From Natronospira bacteriovora (GTDB taxonomy: Bacteria; Pseudomonadota; Gammaproteobacteria; Natronospirales; Natronospiraceae), in contig NZ_JAVDDT010000009.1 of the NCBI RefSeq assembly GCF_030848495.1, positions 1 to 64,000 on the forward strand: 64,000 bases of DNA, in the 5' to 3' direction. Of the stretch, positions 28,651-36,989 are shown piece by piece. Each line of letters begins with the position of its first letter. The first letter of the stretch is position 1. The notes below the pieces were generated by a model, which was not told the DNA's origin, ran no database searches, and saw only the letters and a program-made list of their open reading frames with translations. The position numbers and the translations under genes are program-made.

Positions 28651-29199
28651 ATGTATACACGCGGAGACCCGATAGCGCTGACACGCGACTGCGAGGCAAC
28701 GCTCATTCCCTCGGGAAGCCGGGTGGTCATTCCCGAGCACACGGAAGTGGTGATCGCTCAGGCGCTGGGCGGCAGTTATACGGTCTATGTCTCCGGCAAC
28801 ATGGCTCGCATCGAGGGGTTTGACGCCGATGCACTCGGCATTGAACCCGAGCCGGAGCCGGACATGGACGATGATGCCTCCGAAGAGGAAGTGGAGGCTT
28901 ATTGCTGGGAGCGGATGAAGAGCTGTTTCGACCCGGAGATCCCGATCAATATCGTTGATCTCGGCCTGGTCTATGAATGCAATCTGACGCCCATCGGCAA
29001 CAAGCGTTATCATGTGGACGTTCTGATGACGCTGACCGCACCGGGTTGCGGGATGGGCGACGTCATTGCACAGGACGTGAAGATCAAGCTTGAACGCATC
29101 CCCCAGGTGGATCAGGCGCGTGTGGACCTGACATTTGACCCGCCGTGGCATCGGGACATGATGACCGATGAGGCGAAACTCCAGACCGGCATGCTCTGA
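28651..29199 (+). CDS. sufT: Putative Fe-S assembly protein SufT
   Basis: A 182-residue SufT-type (long DUF59/MIP18) protein. The N-terminal 70 residues form the SufT-specific extension. The C-terminal domain shows ERMKSCFDPEIPINIVDLGLVYE and the TAPGCGMGD loop with the conserved cysteine. MIP18-family proteins help mature Fe-S enzymes. It closes the recognised suf operon, and the next gene follows without a gap. Confidence 0.93.
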   Translation: MYTRGDPIALTRDCEATLIPSGSRVVIPEHTEVVIAQALGGSYTVYVSGNMARIEGFDADALGIEPEPEPDMDDDASEEEVEAYCWERMKSCFDPEIPINIVDLGLVYECNLTPIGNKRYHVDVLMTLTAPGCGMGDVIAQDVKIKLERIPQVDQARVDLTFDPPWHRDMMTDEAKLQTGML

Positions 29200-29814
29200 A
29201 TGAAGGCGAAACGACCCATCCGATTGTGGCTGACGGCCCTGCTATCGCCACTGTTTTTTCTCGATTCGGCGATCGCGCTGGAGCTGAAGCAGCCCCTGCA
29301 CGTCATTACGGTCTGTTCGGACAAGACCTATGTGGATGGCATGCTCTTCAATGAAACGACCATGGCTGACGAGTCCATGGCTCTGCCGGCAGCCGTCCGT
29401 GAGCTGGATCCCCGAGCCTTTCGAAATCCTGCCTTTCGCTCCATCCCCTCCCCTCATGGTTTCATCGTCATTGAGGAAAGTGGCGGCACCCTGCATGGGC
29501 GCGCCTCGTTCCGGAAGAATGGCGTTGAAATCGAGATGGCCTTCAGACCCGGCAACGACGGCCAGCTGAAATGGGATCGGCTCAGCGGCCGGACACTGGA
29601 AGGTGAATTCCTGGGTCTCTTCGCGGACGGTTTTTTCCTCCGCCCGGCCAGTGACCTGACCACTTCTCCACTGGTCAAGCCCACACTGGACAAGGTCTTG
29701 CGGGAAGGTGATTCACTGCGCCTCCAGGACCGTGACTCCCGTGACTACGTCATCTTCGACACCGCAAAGATCTCCAGGGCCTACGAGTCCTCACGCCTGC
29801 TCTGCGAAGGCTGA
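29200..29814 (+). CDS. Hypothetical secreted protein at the end of the suf operon
   Basis: A 204-residue protein with an N-terminal signal-like segment (about residues 8-27, ending near AIALE). The rest is beta-rich with two cysteines (39 and 202). No family is recognised. The ATG directly follows the sufT stop, so it is translationally linked to the suf genes although it appears exported. It may simply ride on the operon, and a role in Fe-S metabolism is not supported. A terminator follows at 29882. Confidence 0.72.
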   Translation: MKAKRPIRLWLTALLSPLFFLDSAIALELKQPLHVITVCSDKTYVDGMLFNETTMADESMALPAAVRELDPRAFRNPAFRSIPSPHGFIVIEESGGTLHGRASFRKNGVEIEMAFRPGNDGQLKWDRLSGRTLEGEFLGLFADGFFLRPASDLTTSPLVKPTLDKVLREGDSLRLQDRDSRDYVIFDTAKISRAYESSRLLCEG

Positions 29815-29881
29815 AGGTAAAGGGCCCACCAAGCGGGCACCCCCAAACCGCTTGCCGCCCCCCGTTTTTCCGCGAACAACC

Positions 29882-29911
29882 AAAAAAGCCCGGGTAATCC
29901 CCGGGCTTTTT
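29882..29911. terminator. Bidirectional rho-independent terminator between the suf operon and ppa
   Basis: AAAAAAGCCCGGG, a 4-base loop, then CCCGGGC and TTTTT. The A run on one side and the T run on the other let it stop transcripts from both convergent directions. Confidence 0.93.
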
Positions 29912-29937
29912 CAATGCTTCGTCGAGCCGGCGTCGAT

Positions 29938-30573
29938 CTACTGATTAGCGGCTTTCACTTCGCTTCCGCCCACCAGCTCTTCGTAATCGGCAATCGCCGC
30001 TTCCACGACCTTGAGCGCCTGTTCACGGCCATAGACACTGTTCACCACGCAGGGCGACTTGTCCATGCCGGGCAGCCACTTGTAGGTCTCGAAATAATGG
30101 CGCAGACGCTCGACGAACACTTCCGGCAATTCGGAAATATCGGCAATCCCGCCATATACCCGGTCACTGGGCAGCACGGCCACGATCTTGTCGTCGGCTT
30201 CGCCCTTGTCCACGGTGCAGAGGCCGCCGACCACCTTGGCTTCCGCCAGTACATCCGCCTGGCCGATGGGGCGCTCGCTGAAGATCACCACATCCAGCGG
30301 ATCACCGTCCCCTTCCAGGCCGTCACCGGTCAGGGCCGCCACACGACTGCCGCAATAGGTACGGGGCACCAGGCCGTAGACCGCCGGCGGCAGGGAGGAC
30401 GTTCTCTGAACACGGTCAACCACCAGGTATCCCGTGTCCTTGTCGATCTCATACTTGATGGGATCGTTGGGCGTAATTTCGATGAACACATTGACCGTGC
30501 CCGGAAGATCCGGCCCGGCTTCGATTCCGTGCCAGGGATGGGCGCGGAACTGCGAAAATTTCTTTGCAGACAT
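29938..30573 (-). CDS. ppa: Inorganic pyrophosphatase (family I)
   Basis: A 211-residue soluble family I pyrophosphatase that hydrolyses PPi to phosphate. The signature DGDPLDVVIF, the YEIDKDTG region and the late KWLPGMDKSP block are present with their metal-binding aspartates. The length is slightly above the roughly 175 residues of E. coli Ppa because of a C-terminal extension. AGGGG precedes the ATG. Confidence 0.95.
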   Translation of the reverse strand: MSAKKFSQFRAHPWHGIEAGPDLPGTVNVFIEITPNDPIKYEIDKDTGYLVVDRVQRTSSLPPAVYGLVPRTYCGSRVAALTGDGLEGDGDPLDVVIFSERPIGQADVLAEAKVVGGLCTVDKGEADDKIVAVLPSDRVYGGIADISELPEVFVERLRHYFETYKWLPGMDKSPCVVNSVYGREQALKVVEAAIADYEELVGGSEVKAANQ

Positions 30574-30616
30574 TTTAAAAACCCCTGAAAACGAATGGAT
30601 CTGAAAACGCTGTGAG

Positions 30617-30940
30617 CTATTTGTCGTCGTGGTGGCGGTATTCGCCTTCGATCACGCGGCCGTTAGAACCTGAAGCCCGCTTCCGGGAGCCGGATGCCTG
30701 CCCCGCCCGGCGCCTTTGACGTTGTGTCCGGGCAATTCGGCGACGAATCCACCACAGCCGGAGCTGGAAGACGATAAACGCCATCACAGCCAGGCCGAGA
30801 AAGGCCATCAAGGTGATTGCACCCACAAGAACGGCCAGGACCGCCAGCAGGACGGCGCCCGCCGCAGCGAGGACGCGGAGCAACGGATTCTGATGCATCG
30901 GCTGCCGCATGGCGGCCCCCAGCTCTTGTCGGACGCCCAT
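30617..30940 (-). CDS. Small hypothetical membrane protein with basic tail
   Basis: A 107-residue protein with one or two hydrophobic stretches (about 18-57), then a strongly basic segment (WIRRRIARTQRQRRRAG) and an acidic end VIEGEY. That is a common pattern for small inner-membrane proteins of unknown role. I chose the ATG at 30940, preceded by CAGGT, over the longer frame to 31126, which overlaps the divergent gene. Function is unknown. Confidence 0.65.
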   Translation of the reverse strand: MGVRQELGAAMRQPMHQNPLLRVLAAAGAVLLAVLAVLVGAITLMAFLGLAVMAFIVFQLRLWWIRRRIARTQRQRRRAGQASGSRKRASGSNGRVIEGEYRHHDDK

Positions 30941-31068
30941 TCTACCTGAGCGGGCCCGGGCGGGCGAGTCTTTCACCACGGCGACACTGACTGGCTGATG
31001 CGGTCGCTCTGGGTTATCGTAAGGCCTCACGCAGCATTCCGCCGAGCTGGCGACAGGAGGGCGCGGCC

Positions 31069-33084
31069 ATGCACAGACAGCAGAAGGGCCCCGCTGACAT
31101 CGATACCGAGCTGCTGAACCGGGCACGGGAACGCTTCACATCGGCACTGGAACGCCTGGCCGCCGCCCGGGATTTTGCCAAGGCCAATCATCAGATTCAG
31201 GTTCTGGATGCCGCCGCTCGCTTGATCAGACAGCCCGGTGGCCTGGATATCCTCCATGAGCTGGCACCCCGCTTCCATGAGGCCGGGGTCTTTTATGGTA
31301 CCGACTGGCAGTATCCGGAGCGCCTGCAGGCCGAACTGGTGCGAGGCTCCCTCACCGGGCCAATGCGCACCATCGCCCTGGAATGCCTCAGTGAACTCAG
31401 ACTGCTCGCTGTGGCAGAACATACCCACGACATGCCGGGACTGGAGCCGGACACCGCACGCGCCTTTCTCGAACGTGTTCTCGCCTTGAACATCCAGTTG
31501 ACGCTTTCGGATTTTTCCGAGGCGTCCAGGGAACGGCAGGACAGTCAAAGGGAGGCCGCCAGCGCCCATATTAATTTTCTCATGCAACGACTGGGTGATG
31601 CCGGTGTCATGGCCACCCTGGTGGACGAATGCGAGAAGATTCTCAAGCAACGTCCCATCGACGTGGGCCCGGTCCGCCACATGCTCGAGCGGATCGAAGC
31701 ACGACTCGGCGAAATTGGCGATGAAGGCCTGCGACGGCGTGCGCAGCGCATGGTGGATGCCTGGCGTGGGCCGGATGAGCTGGCGCGACGCGATGCCGCT
31801 TCCTGGGCGGAATCCGTCCTGTCCGCGGCATCGGACGAGCGTCTGGCGAATCTGGAGCGTCTGGGCACCAGCCTTGCCAGCAGTGGTCTGGCGTGCCCGG
31901 CGCACGGTGAACTGCTTCGGCAGATGGCCGGTGCGCCTCTGGACGAGCTCGCTACCCTGCTCTGGCTGGACAATGTGGGCCGTGACAGCCTGGATGCCTA
32001 TGAAGATCTCTGCCGACGTCTGATCGCGGATGCCATTGGCGGCCAGACCAGTCAGGCGGTGTATGGCCTGCATTGCCTGCTTAACCGGGGCATACTCTTC
32101 TTCCCGCCCATCGCGCCGGCCCTGTGGCGTCTGACTCGCCTGGATCCCAGCGAGGAGATCTCGGCCACCCTGCACCGTGAATCCGGTGCCGACAGCAGCA
32201 TCTCCGGCCACAGCCTGCTGATGGCCGGTGTCATCAGCGTGCTGGGGCAGCCACTGGGCCTCGGACAGGGCAACAACCCCACCTGCCAGTCCGCCCGCGC
32301 CATCAGTCTCTGGGCCCAATGTGACCCCGGTTATCTCCTGGAACTCATCATGTGGGCCGCCCGTGACGGGGAAATCGACATGCATTTCGAAGGCGCGCTT
32401 ATCCGATCCAGCGAACTGACCGAAGGCCTGATCGAGGACTTGCACACCGAGCTGGACATGGTCTCCCTGCTGCTGGTGCCCCACCTGGACAAGATTTACT
32501 GGGAGATGGGGCGCCGCATCATGGGGCGGGGTGAAGATGGTCACCGCTGGATCAATCCCGAGTTCCACGGCTGGTGGGTTCATCGCGGCTTTGCCAGCTG
32601 CATCCAGTACAGCACTGGCGCAGTGATCGACTTTGAAGGCTTCATTCGGCAATTCCACGCCACCTATCACCCCCTGTTCAATGGCGGAGCGGAATTGATC
32701 TATCCGCAACCCGCCGGAATCGTTGCCACGGATTCCTTTGGCAGCTTCATCGGCTGGCACGCCATTGCCATCCAGCGCGTGGCAATGGATCAGCAGGGTG
32801 AAATGCGCGTCTATTTCTTCAACCCGAATAATGAGAGTCGCCAGGACTGGGGCATGGGTGTGGTGACCTCAACCGAGGGGCATGGTGAAATTCCGGGTGA
32901 ATCCTCACTGCCCTTTCGACAGTTCGCCTCACGATTGTATGTCTACCATTTCAATGAGCGTGAGATTGGTGACATCAATGCCATTCCCGCCGAAGACATT
33001 GCGGAGATCGTCAACCTGGCACGTGAAAGCTGGGCAGCGGAGAAACCCTGGCACGAAGTTGTCCCGGCCCCCGGCTACGATTGA
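31069..33084 (+). CDS. Large uncharacterised protein with a possible papain-like Cys-His-Asn site
   Basis: A 671-residue cytoplasmic-looking protein with no signal peptide. The first 300 or so residues are almost entirely helical. In the C-terminal half, Cys406 (GNNPTCQSARA, at a predicted helix start), His564 (GWHAIAI, in a strand) and Asn585 (FFNPNN) are spaced and placed like a papain/transglutaminase-fold catalytic triad. This reading is an inference from motifs; I do not recognise the family. AGGAGG nine bases before the ATG supports the start. It is monocistronic and divergent from a small membrane-protein gene, and lies upstream of the Mrp operon. Confidence 0.8.
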   Translation: MHRQQKGPADIDTELLNRARERFTSALERLAAARDFAKANHQIQVLDAAARLIRQPGGLDILHELAPRFHEAGVFYGTDWQYPERLQAELVRGSLTGPMRTIALECLSELRLLAVAEHTHDMPGLEPDTARAFLERVLALNIQLTLSDFSEASRERQDSQREAASAHINFLMQRLGDAGVMATLVDECEKILKQRPIDVGPVRHMLERIEARLGEIGDEGLRRRAQRMVDAWRGPDELARRDAASWAESVLSAASDERLANLERLGTSLASSGLACPAHGELLRQMAGAPLDELATLLWLDNVGRDSLDAYEDLCRRLIADAIGGQTSQAVYGLHCLLNRGILFFPPIAPALWRLTRLDPSEEISATLHRESGADSSISGHSLLMAGVISVLGQPLGLGQGNNPTCQSARAISLWAQCDPGYLLELIMWAARDGEIDMHFEGALIRSSELTEGLIEDLHTELDMVSLLLVPHLDKIYWEMGRRIMGRGEDGHRWINPEFHGWWVHRGFASCIQYSTGAVIDFEGFIRQFHATYHPLFNGGAELIYPQPAGIVATDSFGSFIGWHAIAIQRVAMDQQGEMRVYFFNPNNESRQDWGMGVVTSTEGHGEIPGESSLPFRQFASRLYVYHFNEREIGDINAIPAEDIAEIVNLARESWAAEKPWHEVVPAPGYD

Positions 33085-33194
33085 TAAAGCGATTACCTTG
33101 AACGCTGCCTGCTTGGATCGGTCGAGCTGGCTGGTTACCATGTAGTATCCGACCCGGTGACCGGCGGGTAGCCTTTCTCCAGAGACAGGGACCG

Positions 33195-33689
33195 ATGATG
33201 TTCGATCGCATTGCGGCCAACATCCCTCTCGCAGCCGTGCTCATGCTGCTCTGGTTCGGCCTGAGTGGCAATCAGGGCTGGCTGTTCGGCACCGCGGCCG
33301 TTCTGTGCGCGTTGCTCGTCACTAACAGGCTATTGCATCAGGATCCGGAGCGGCTTTCCCTTGCCGGCCTGCTCCGCTTTTCGGCCTGGTTTGTCTCGCG
33401 ATCCTTTCTTGGGGGACTGGATGTCGCCTGGCGCGCCCTGTCACCCGGCAAAAACATCGACAATGCCCTCTTTACCCACCGCTTCAAGACCGCGAACCCC
33501 TCGGCAAGAACCGTCGTCATCGGTGCCTTGAGCCTGATGCCCGGAACGCTTTCCGTCGCCGTGGAAGATGATCACCTGACCGTACACAGCATCGCTGGCG
33601 ATGTTCACGGGCAGGTGGAGTCGCTGGAAGCGCTAGCGATCGACATTTTTCGGCCGGAACATGTACACAAGGGCAGTGAAGCCAGATGA
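33195..33689 (+). CDS. mrpE: Mrp-type Na+/H+ antiporter subunit E
   Basis: A 164-residue MnhE/MrpE family membrane protein. It has two N-terminal hydrophobic segments, then the conserved SLMPGTLSVAVEDDHLTVHSI block and a short C-terminal cytoplasmic domain. It is the first gene of the eight-gene antiporter operon. Its stop overlaps the start of subunit F (ATGA). Confidence 0.93.
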   Translation: MMFDRIAANIPLAAVLMLLWFGLSGNQGWLFGTAAVLCALLVTNRLLHQDPERLSLAGLLRFSAWFVSRSFLGGLDVAWRALSPGKNIDNALFTHRFKTANPSARTVVIGALSLMPGTLSVAVEDDHLTVHSIAGDVHGQVESLEALAIDIFRPEHVHKGSEAR

Positions 33690-33970
33690 TGCAGAACCTC
33701 CTCACCGGCATGGCAGTGTTCCTGATGGCCAACCTGGTGGTAGGTCTGCTACGCGTCCATCTGGGGCCAACACCGGCTGATCGCATGCTTTCCATGCTGC
33801 TGTTCGGCACCACCACCGTTGCCACCATGTTGCTGCTGGCCTATGCCCAGGCCATGCCGGCACTGGTGATCGTGGCCCTGGTCTTCGTGATGTTGGCCAC
33901 CATCGGCAGCATCGCATTCGTACAACTCCCACCGCGACTCAAGCCCACGAACAGGAACGAGAAACCGTGA
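33686..33970 (+). CDS. mrpF: Mrp-type antiporter subunit F
   Basis: A 94-residue MrpF/PhaF protein with three transmembrane segments and the GPTPADRM motif of the family after the first helix. It is coupled on both sides by overlapping stop/start codons. Confidence 0.93.
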   Translation: MMQNLLTGMAVFLMANLVVGLLRVHLGPTPADRMLSMLLFGTTTVATMLLLAYAQAMPALVIVALVFVMLATIGSIAFVQLPPRLKPTNRNEKP

Positions 33971-34272
33971 ATCTTGACGAGCTACTGGCAATCGCCATTC
34001 TGCTGCTGGGCTGCTTTTTCTTTCTGGCCGGCACGGTCGGGCTACTGCGGTTCCCCGACACACTCAGCCGTCTGCACGCACTCACCAAGGCTGACAACCT
34101 GGGTCTTGGGCTGATCTGTCTGGGTCTGGCCATTCATGACGCCACGCTGGCCGGCATTGTTCTGCTGCTTTTCATCTGGATGATGGCCGTGCTGTCCTCG
34201 ACCCTGTCGGCCTTCCTCATCGCCCGGCGTCATCATGCCCGAAAGGAGTATCCGGAGGCCGGGCATGATTGA
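33967..34272 (+). CDS. mrpG: Mrp-type antiporter subunit G
   Basis: A 101-residue MrpG/PhaG protein with three membrane segments and the LRFPDTLSRLHALTKADNLG block typical of the family. The start is GTG, overlapping the mrpF stop; the end overlaps the next gene by 8 bp. Confidence 0.93.
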   Translation: MNLDELLAIAILLLGCFFFLAGTVGLLRFPDTLSRLHALTKADNLGLGLICLGLAIHDATLAGIVLLLFIWMMAVLSSTLSAFLIARRHHARKEYPEAGHD

Positions 34273-35227
34273 TGCCGGCCTTCTCTTCGATACACTGCTT
34301 TGCCTGGGCCTTCTTGGTCTGGGCTGGAGTGCCGTCACCTCAAGCGGCCAGTTTCGCGCCACCGTCATGTTCATGATCTTCGGCCTGTTGATGGCGGCCG
34401 CCTGGGCACGGCTGGAATCACCGGACCTGGCATTGGCGGAAGCCGCCATTGGCGCAGGCCTGACCGGTGCCCTGCTGCTCAATGCCTGCAAGGCCGCCTA
34501 CTCCCAGCGCCGTCAAAGCATTGAGCTGGACCAGGAAGGCCCGGTCGGCAAGCTATTTCGCGTCATGGCGGCGATCTTCTGCGGCACGCTGGCCCTGACC
34601 CTGACCTGGCTGATGCACGATTTGCCGGGGCGGGCCGGCCCGGTTCCGGATACCGTGACACAGGTTCAGCCGGATCATTTTCTTGGCAATCCAGTGACGT
34701 CGGTTCTACTGGATTACCGTGCCTATGACACCCTGCTGGAGATGGTGGTCCTGCTTCTGGCAATCATTGGTGCGCGTATTCTGCTGCATCAGATGACGCT
34801 CCCGCCCCTGCATCCACCAAGAGAGCAGGATCCGCCCATGGTGGCGCCACTTCTTCGGGCCGTCACACCCTTGATGCTGGCAACCGGGCTGTACCTGTTC
34901 TGGGCCGGCAGCCACTCACCCGGTGGTGCCTTCCAGGCCGGTGCACTGCTGGCAGCCCTGGGTGTCATGTACCGCCTCACGGGGCGGCTGCAGCCCTGCA
35001 ATGACACTGCTCCGATACTGCGATTCATGCTCATCATCGGCCTGGGTCTGTTCAGCCTGTTTGCCGTACTCGCGCTGTTCTGGTCGGATGCCCCGCTGAC
35101 GTATCCGGACGTGCTGGCCTATGAAATCGTTCTCGCCATCGAATTTGCGCTGACCGTTTCCATTGCCACCACACTGATTCTGATGTTTTCCGCCAGCCCG
35201 GGGATGACACTGGAGCGGCGCCAATGA
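34265..35227 (+). CDS. mrpB: Fused DUF4040 (MbhD-like) and MnhB domain antiporter subunit
   Basis: A 320-residue membrane protein. Residues about 1-85 match the DUF4040/MbhD module (the piece normally found at the C-terminus of MrpA), with ESPDLALAEAAIGAGLTGALLL. After an MbhE-like linker with a VTSVLLDYRAYDTLLE segment, residues about 195-315 form an MnhB domain with SHSPGGAFQAGALLA. The fusion shows that the MrpA C-terminal part lives here rather than in a full MrpA. ATG at 34265 is favoured over an upstream in-frame ATG inside mrpG. Confidence 0.9.
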   Translation: MIDAGLLFDTLLCLGLLGLGWSAVTSSGQFRATVMFMIFGLLMAAAWARLESPDLALAEAAIGAGLTGALLLNACKAAYSQRRQSIELDQEGPVGKLFRVMAAIFCGTLALTLTWLMHDLPGRAGPVPDTVTQVQPDHFLGNPVTSVLLDYRAYDTLLEMVVLLLAIIGARILLHQMTLPPLHPPREQDPPMVAPLLRAVTPLMLATGLYLFWAGSHSPGGAFQAGALLAALGVMYRLTGRLQPCNDTAPILRFMLIIGLGLFSLFAVLALFWSDAPLTYPDVLAYEIVLAIEFALTVSIATTLILMFSASPGMTLERRQ

Positions 35228-35511
35228 ACACCACGCTATTTGTCTTCACTGCGGCATCACTCTTTTCTCTTGGCTTCTACGGCGTGCTGACACGAACGAG
35301 CCTGATTCACCGGCTGCTGTCGGCAAACATCATGGCCACAGCGGTATTTCTGTTTCTAATTCTGATCTCGGCGAGCAATCCCGGCGGGGTTGACCCGATT
35401 CCACAAGCGATGGTGCTGACCGGAATCGTGATCTCGGTGAGTCTGACGGCCTTTGCCCTGGCTCTCATTCGCTACTTTCATGCATCCAGCAATGATGGAG
35501 AGGATCACTGA
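35224..35511 (+). CDS. mrpC: Mrp-type antiporter subunit C (NuoK-like)
   Basis: A 95-residue protein of three transmembrane helices homologous to NuoK/MnhC. The DPIPQAMVLTGIVISVSLTAFALAL segment is the conserved core around the membrane acidic residue. ATGA overlap with the upstream gene and a one-base overlap with the next. Confidence 0.93.
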   Translation: MNTTLFVFTAASLFSLGFYGVLTRTSLIHRLLSANIMATAVFLFLILISASNPGGVDPIPQAMVLTGIVISVSLTAFALALIRYFHASSNDGEDH

Positions 35512-36989
35512 TGGACGGTGAGGGCCTGCAGACGCTGATTCTCACGTTGCTGGTATTCGCGCCACTGCTGACAGGCATGCTGGCCTTCGCGCTAGGCGCT
35601 CGGGGGCTGGCGGACGCCTTGGGGATCGCGCTCAGTCTGGGCTTGCTCCTGCTGCTTGTTCCGCTCAGCGGCACCGTGCTGGAACAGGGGCATCTGCACA
35701 TTGATCTCGGGGGCCATGGCGGGGGACTGGGTATTCCACTGTACGTGGACGGACTCACCCTGGCCATGCTCTGGTTAACGGCCATTCTCTCCCTTTCAAT
35801 TCAGGTCTATTCCGCCGGCTGGCTGCGAAGCAACAGCCTGTCCGCCGACATCGAGTTTCGCTGGCTCTGGTTCTTTCTGTGGTCAGGGCTCAATGCCCTG
35901 TTTCTGTCCGGTGACCTCTTCAATCTCTATGTCACCCTCGAGATCACCACACTGGCCGCCGTACCCCTGGTCATACTCAGTCGAGGGCGGCAGGCCATGG
36001 AGGCGGCCATGCGCTACCTCCTGTATGCCCTGGTCGGCTCGATCCTGTTTCTCCTGGGTGTCGCGCTGACTTACGCATACAGCGGCTTTCTGTCCCTGCC
36101 TGAAATCAGCGCGCGATCCATCAACGGATCGGTCGCCACCGCCGCTCTTTTGTTGATGACCGCCGGCACGGCAATGAAGGCCGCGCTCTTCCCTGTCCAT
36201 GGCTGGCTGCCCAGGGCTCATTCCACGGCCCCATCACCGGCCAGCGCGCTGCTCTCCGCCATCGTCGCCAAGGCCGGGGCCTATCTGCTCATTCGACTCT
36301 GGATGGGCCCGTTTGAGCAGGCGTGGAACCTGCCAATGGCTCAGGCCATGGGTGCTGTGGGGGCTGCCGGGATTTTCTTCGCTTCCTTCCAGGCCCTGCG
36401 GCAAACCCGTCTCAAGCTCGTGATCGCCTATTCCACCGTGGCACAGCTTGGCTATCTGCTCCTGCTGATTCCACTGGCGACACTCATGGCCTGGAATGGC
36501 GTGATCTATCATGCATTGAGTCATGGCCTGGCCAAGGCTGCCCTGTTTCTGGCAGCTGGCAACCTGATCATGGCCATCGGAAACGATCGCCTGGAATCCC
36601 TGGCCGGATGTGACCGCATATTGTCCAAGAACATCATGGCCATCGGACTGGCCGGGGTGGCCATTGCCGGCTTGCCGCCCAGCGGTGGTTTCATCGCCAA
36701 ATGGTGGATGATCCAGAGTGCGCTGCAAAGCGGTCAATGGTGGTGGGCGGCGGTCATTTCCACCGGCGGCCTCATGGCAGCACTCTATATTTTCCGCATT
36801 CTGGCCCATGCCTTCCACGCGCAAGATCCCTATTCCCATACGCCGCGTCACCATGCCGGCACAACGCTTTCCCGATGGCTGGTGTGGCCACCCGTTCTGC
36901 TGGCCCTGGCCGCCATTGCCCTCGGCGTGACGGGTAACCTGCTGGCGCCGTTCATCGAGGCCGGTTCTCCACTGGGAGGGCAGCCATGA
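35511..36989 (+). CDS. Antiporter-like proton-conducting subunit (MrpD/NuoN type), first copy
   Basis: A 492-residue, roughly 14-helix ion-pumping subunit of the NuoL/M/N-MrpA/D family. The proton-channel region contains LEITTLAAVPLV (helix 5 Glu), AMKAALFPVHGWLPRAHSTAPSPASALLS (broken helix 7 Lys) and LSHGLAKAALFL. It is one of three related subunits encoded in a row. Which corresponds to MrpD and which to the MrpA N-terminal part cannot be settled without alignment. Confidence 0.92.
   Translation: MDGEGLQTLILTLLVFAPLLTGMLAFALGARGLADALGIALSLGLLLLLVPLSGTVLEQGHLHIDLGGHGGGLGIPLYVDGLTLAMLWLTAILSLSIQVYSAGWLRSNSLSADIEFRWLWFFLWSGLNALFLSGDLFNLYVTLEITTLAAVPLVILSRGRQAMEAAMRYLLYALVGSILFLLGVALTYAYSGFLSLPEISARSINGSVATAALLLMTAGTAMKAALFPVHGWLPRAHSTAPSPASALLSAIVAKAGAYLLIRLWMGPFEQAWNLPMAQAMGAVGAAGIFFASFQALRQTRLKLVIAYSTVAQLGYLLLLIPLATLMAWNGVIYHALSHGLAKAALFLAAGNLIMAIGNDRLESLAGCDRILSKNIMAIGLAGVAIAGLPPSGGFIAKWWMIQSALQSGQWWWAAVISTGGLMAALYIFRILAHAFHAQDPYSHTPRHHAGTTLSRWLVWPPVLLALAAIALGVTGNLLAPFIEAGSPLGGQP

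Noticed and set aside
31027-32760. 577-codon open frame on the minus strand over the 671-residue gene
   Set aside because: Composition is shadow-like, and the plus-strand gene has a strong ribosome-binding site and plausible protein character.
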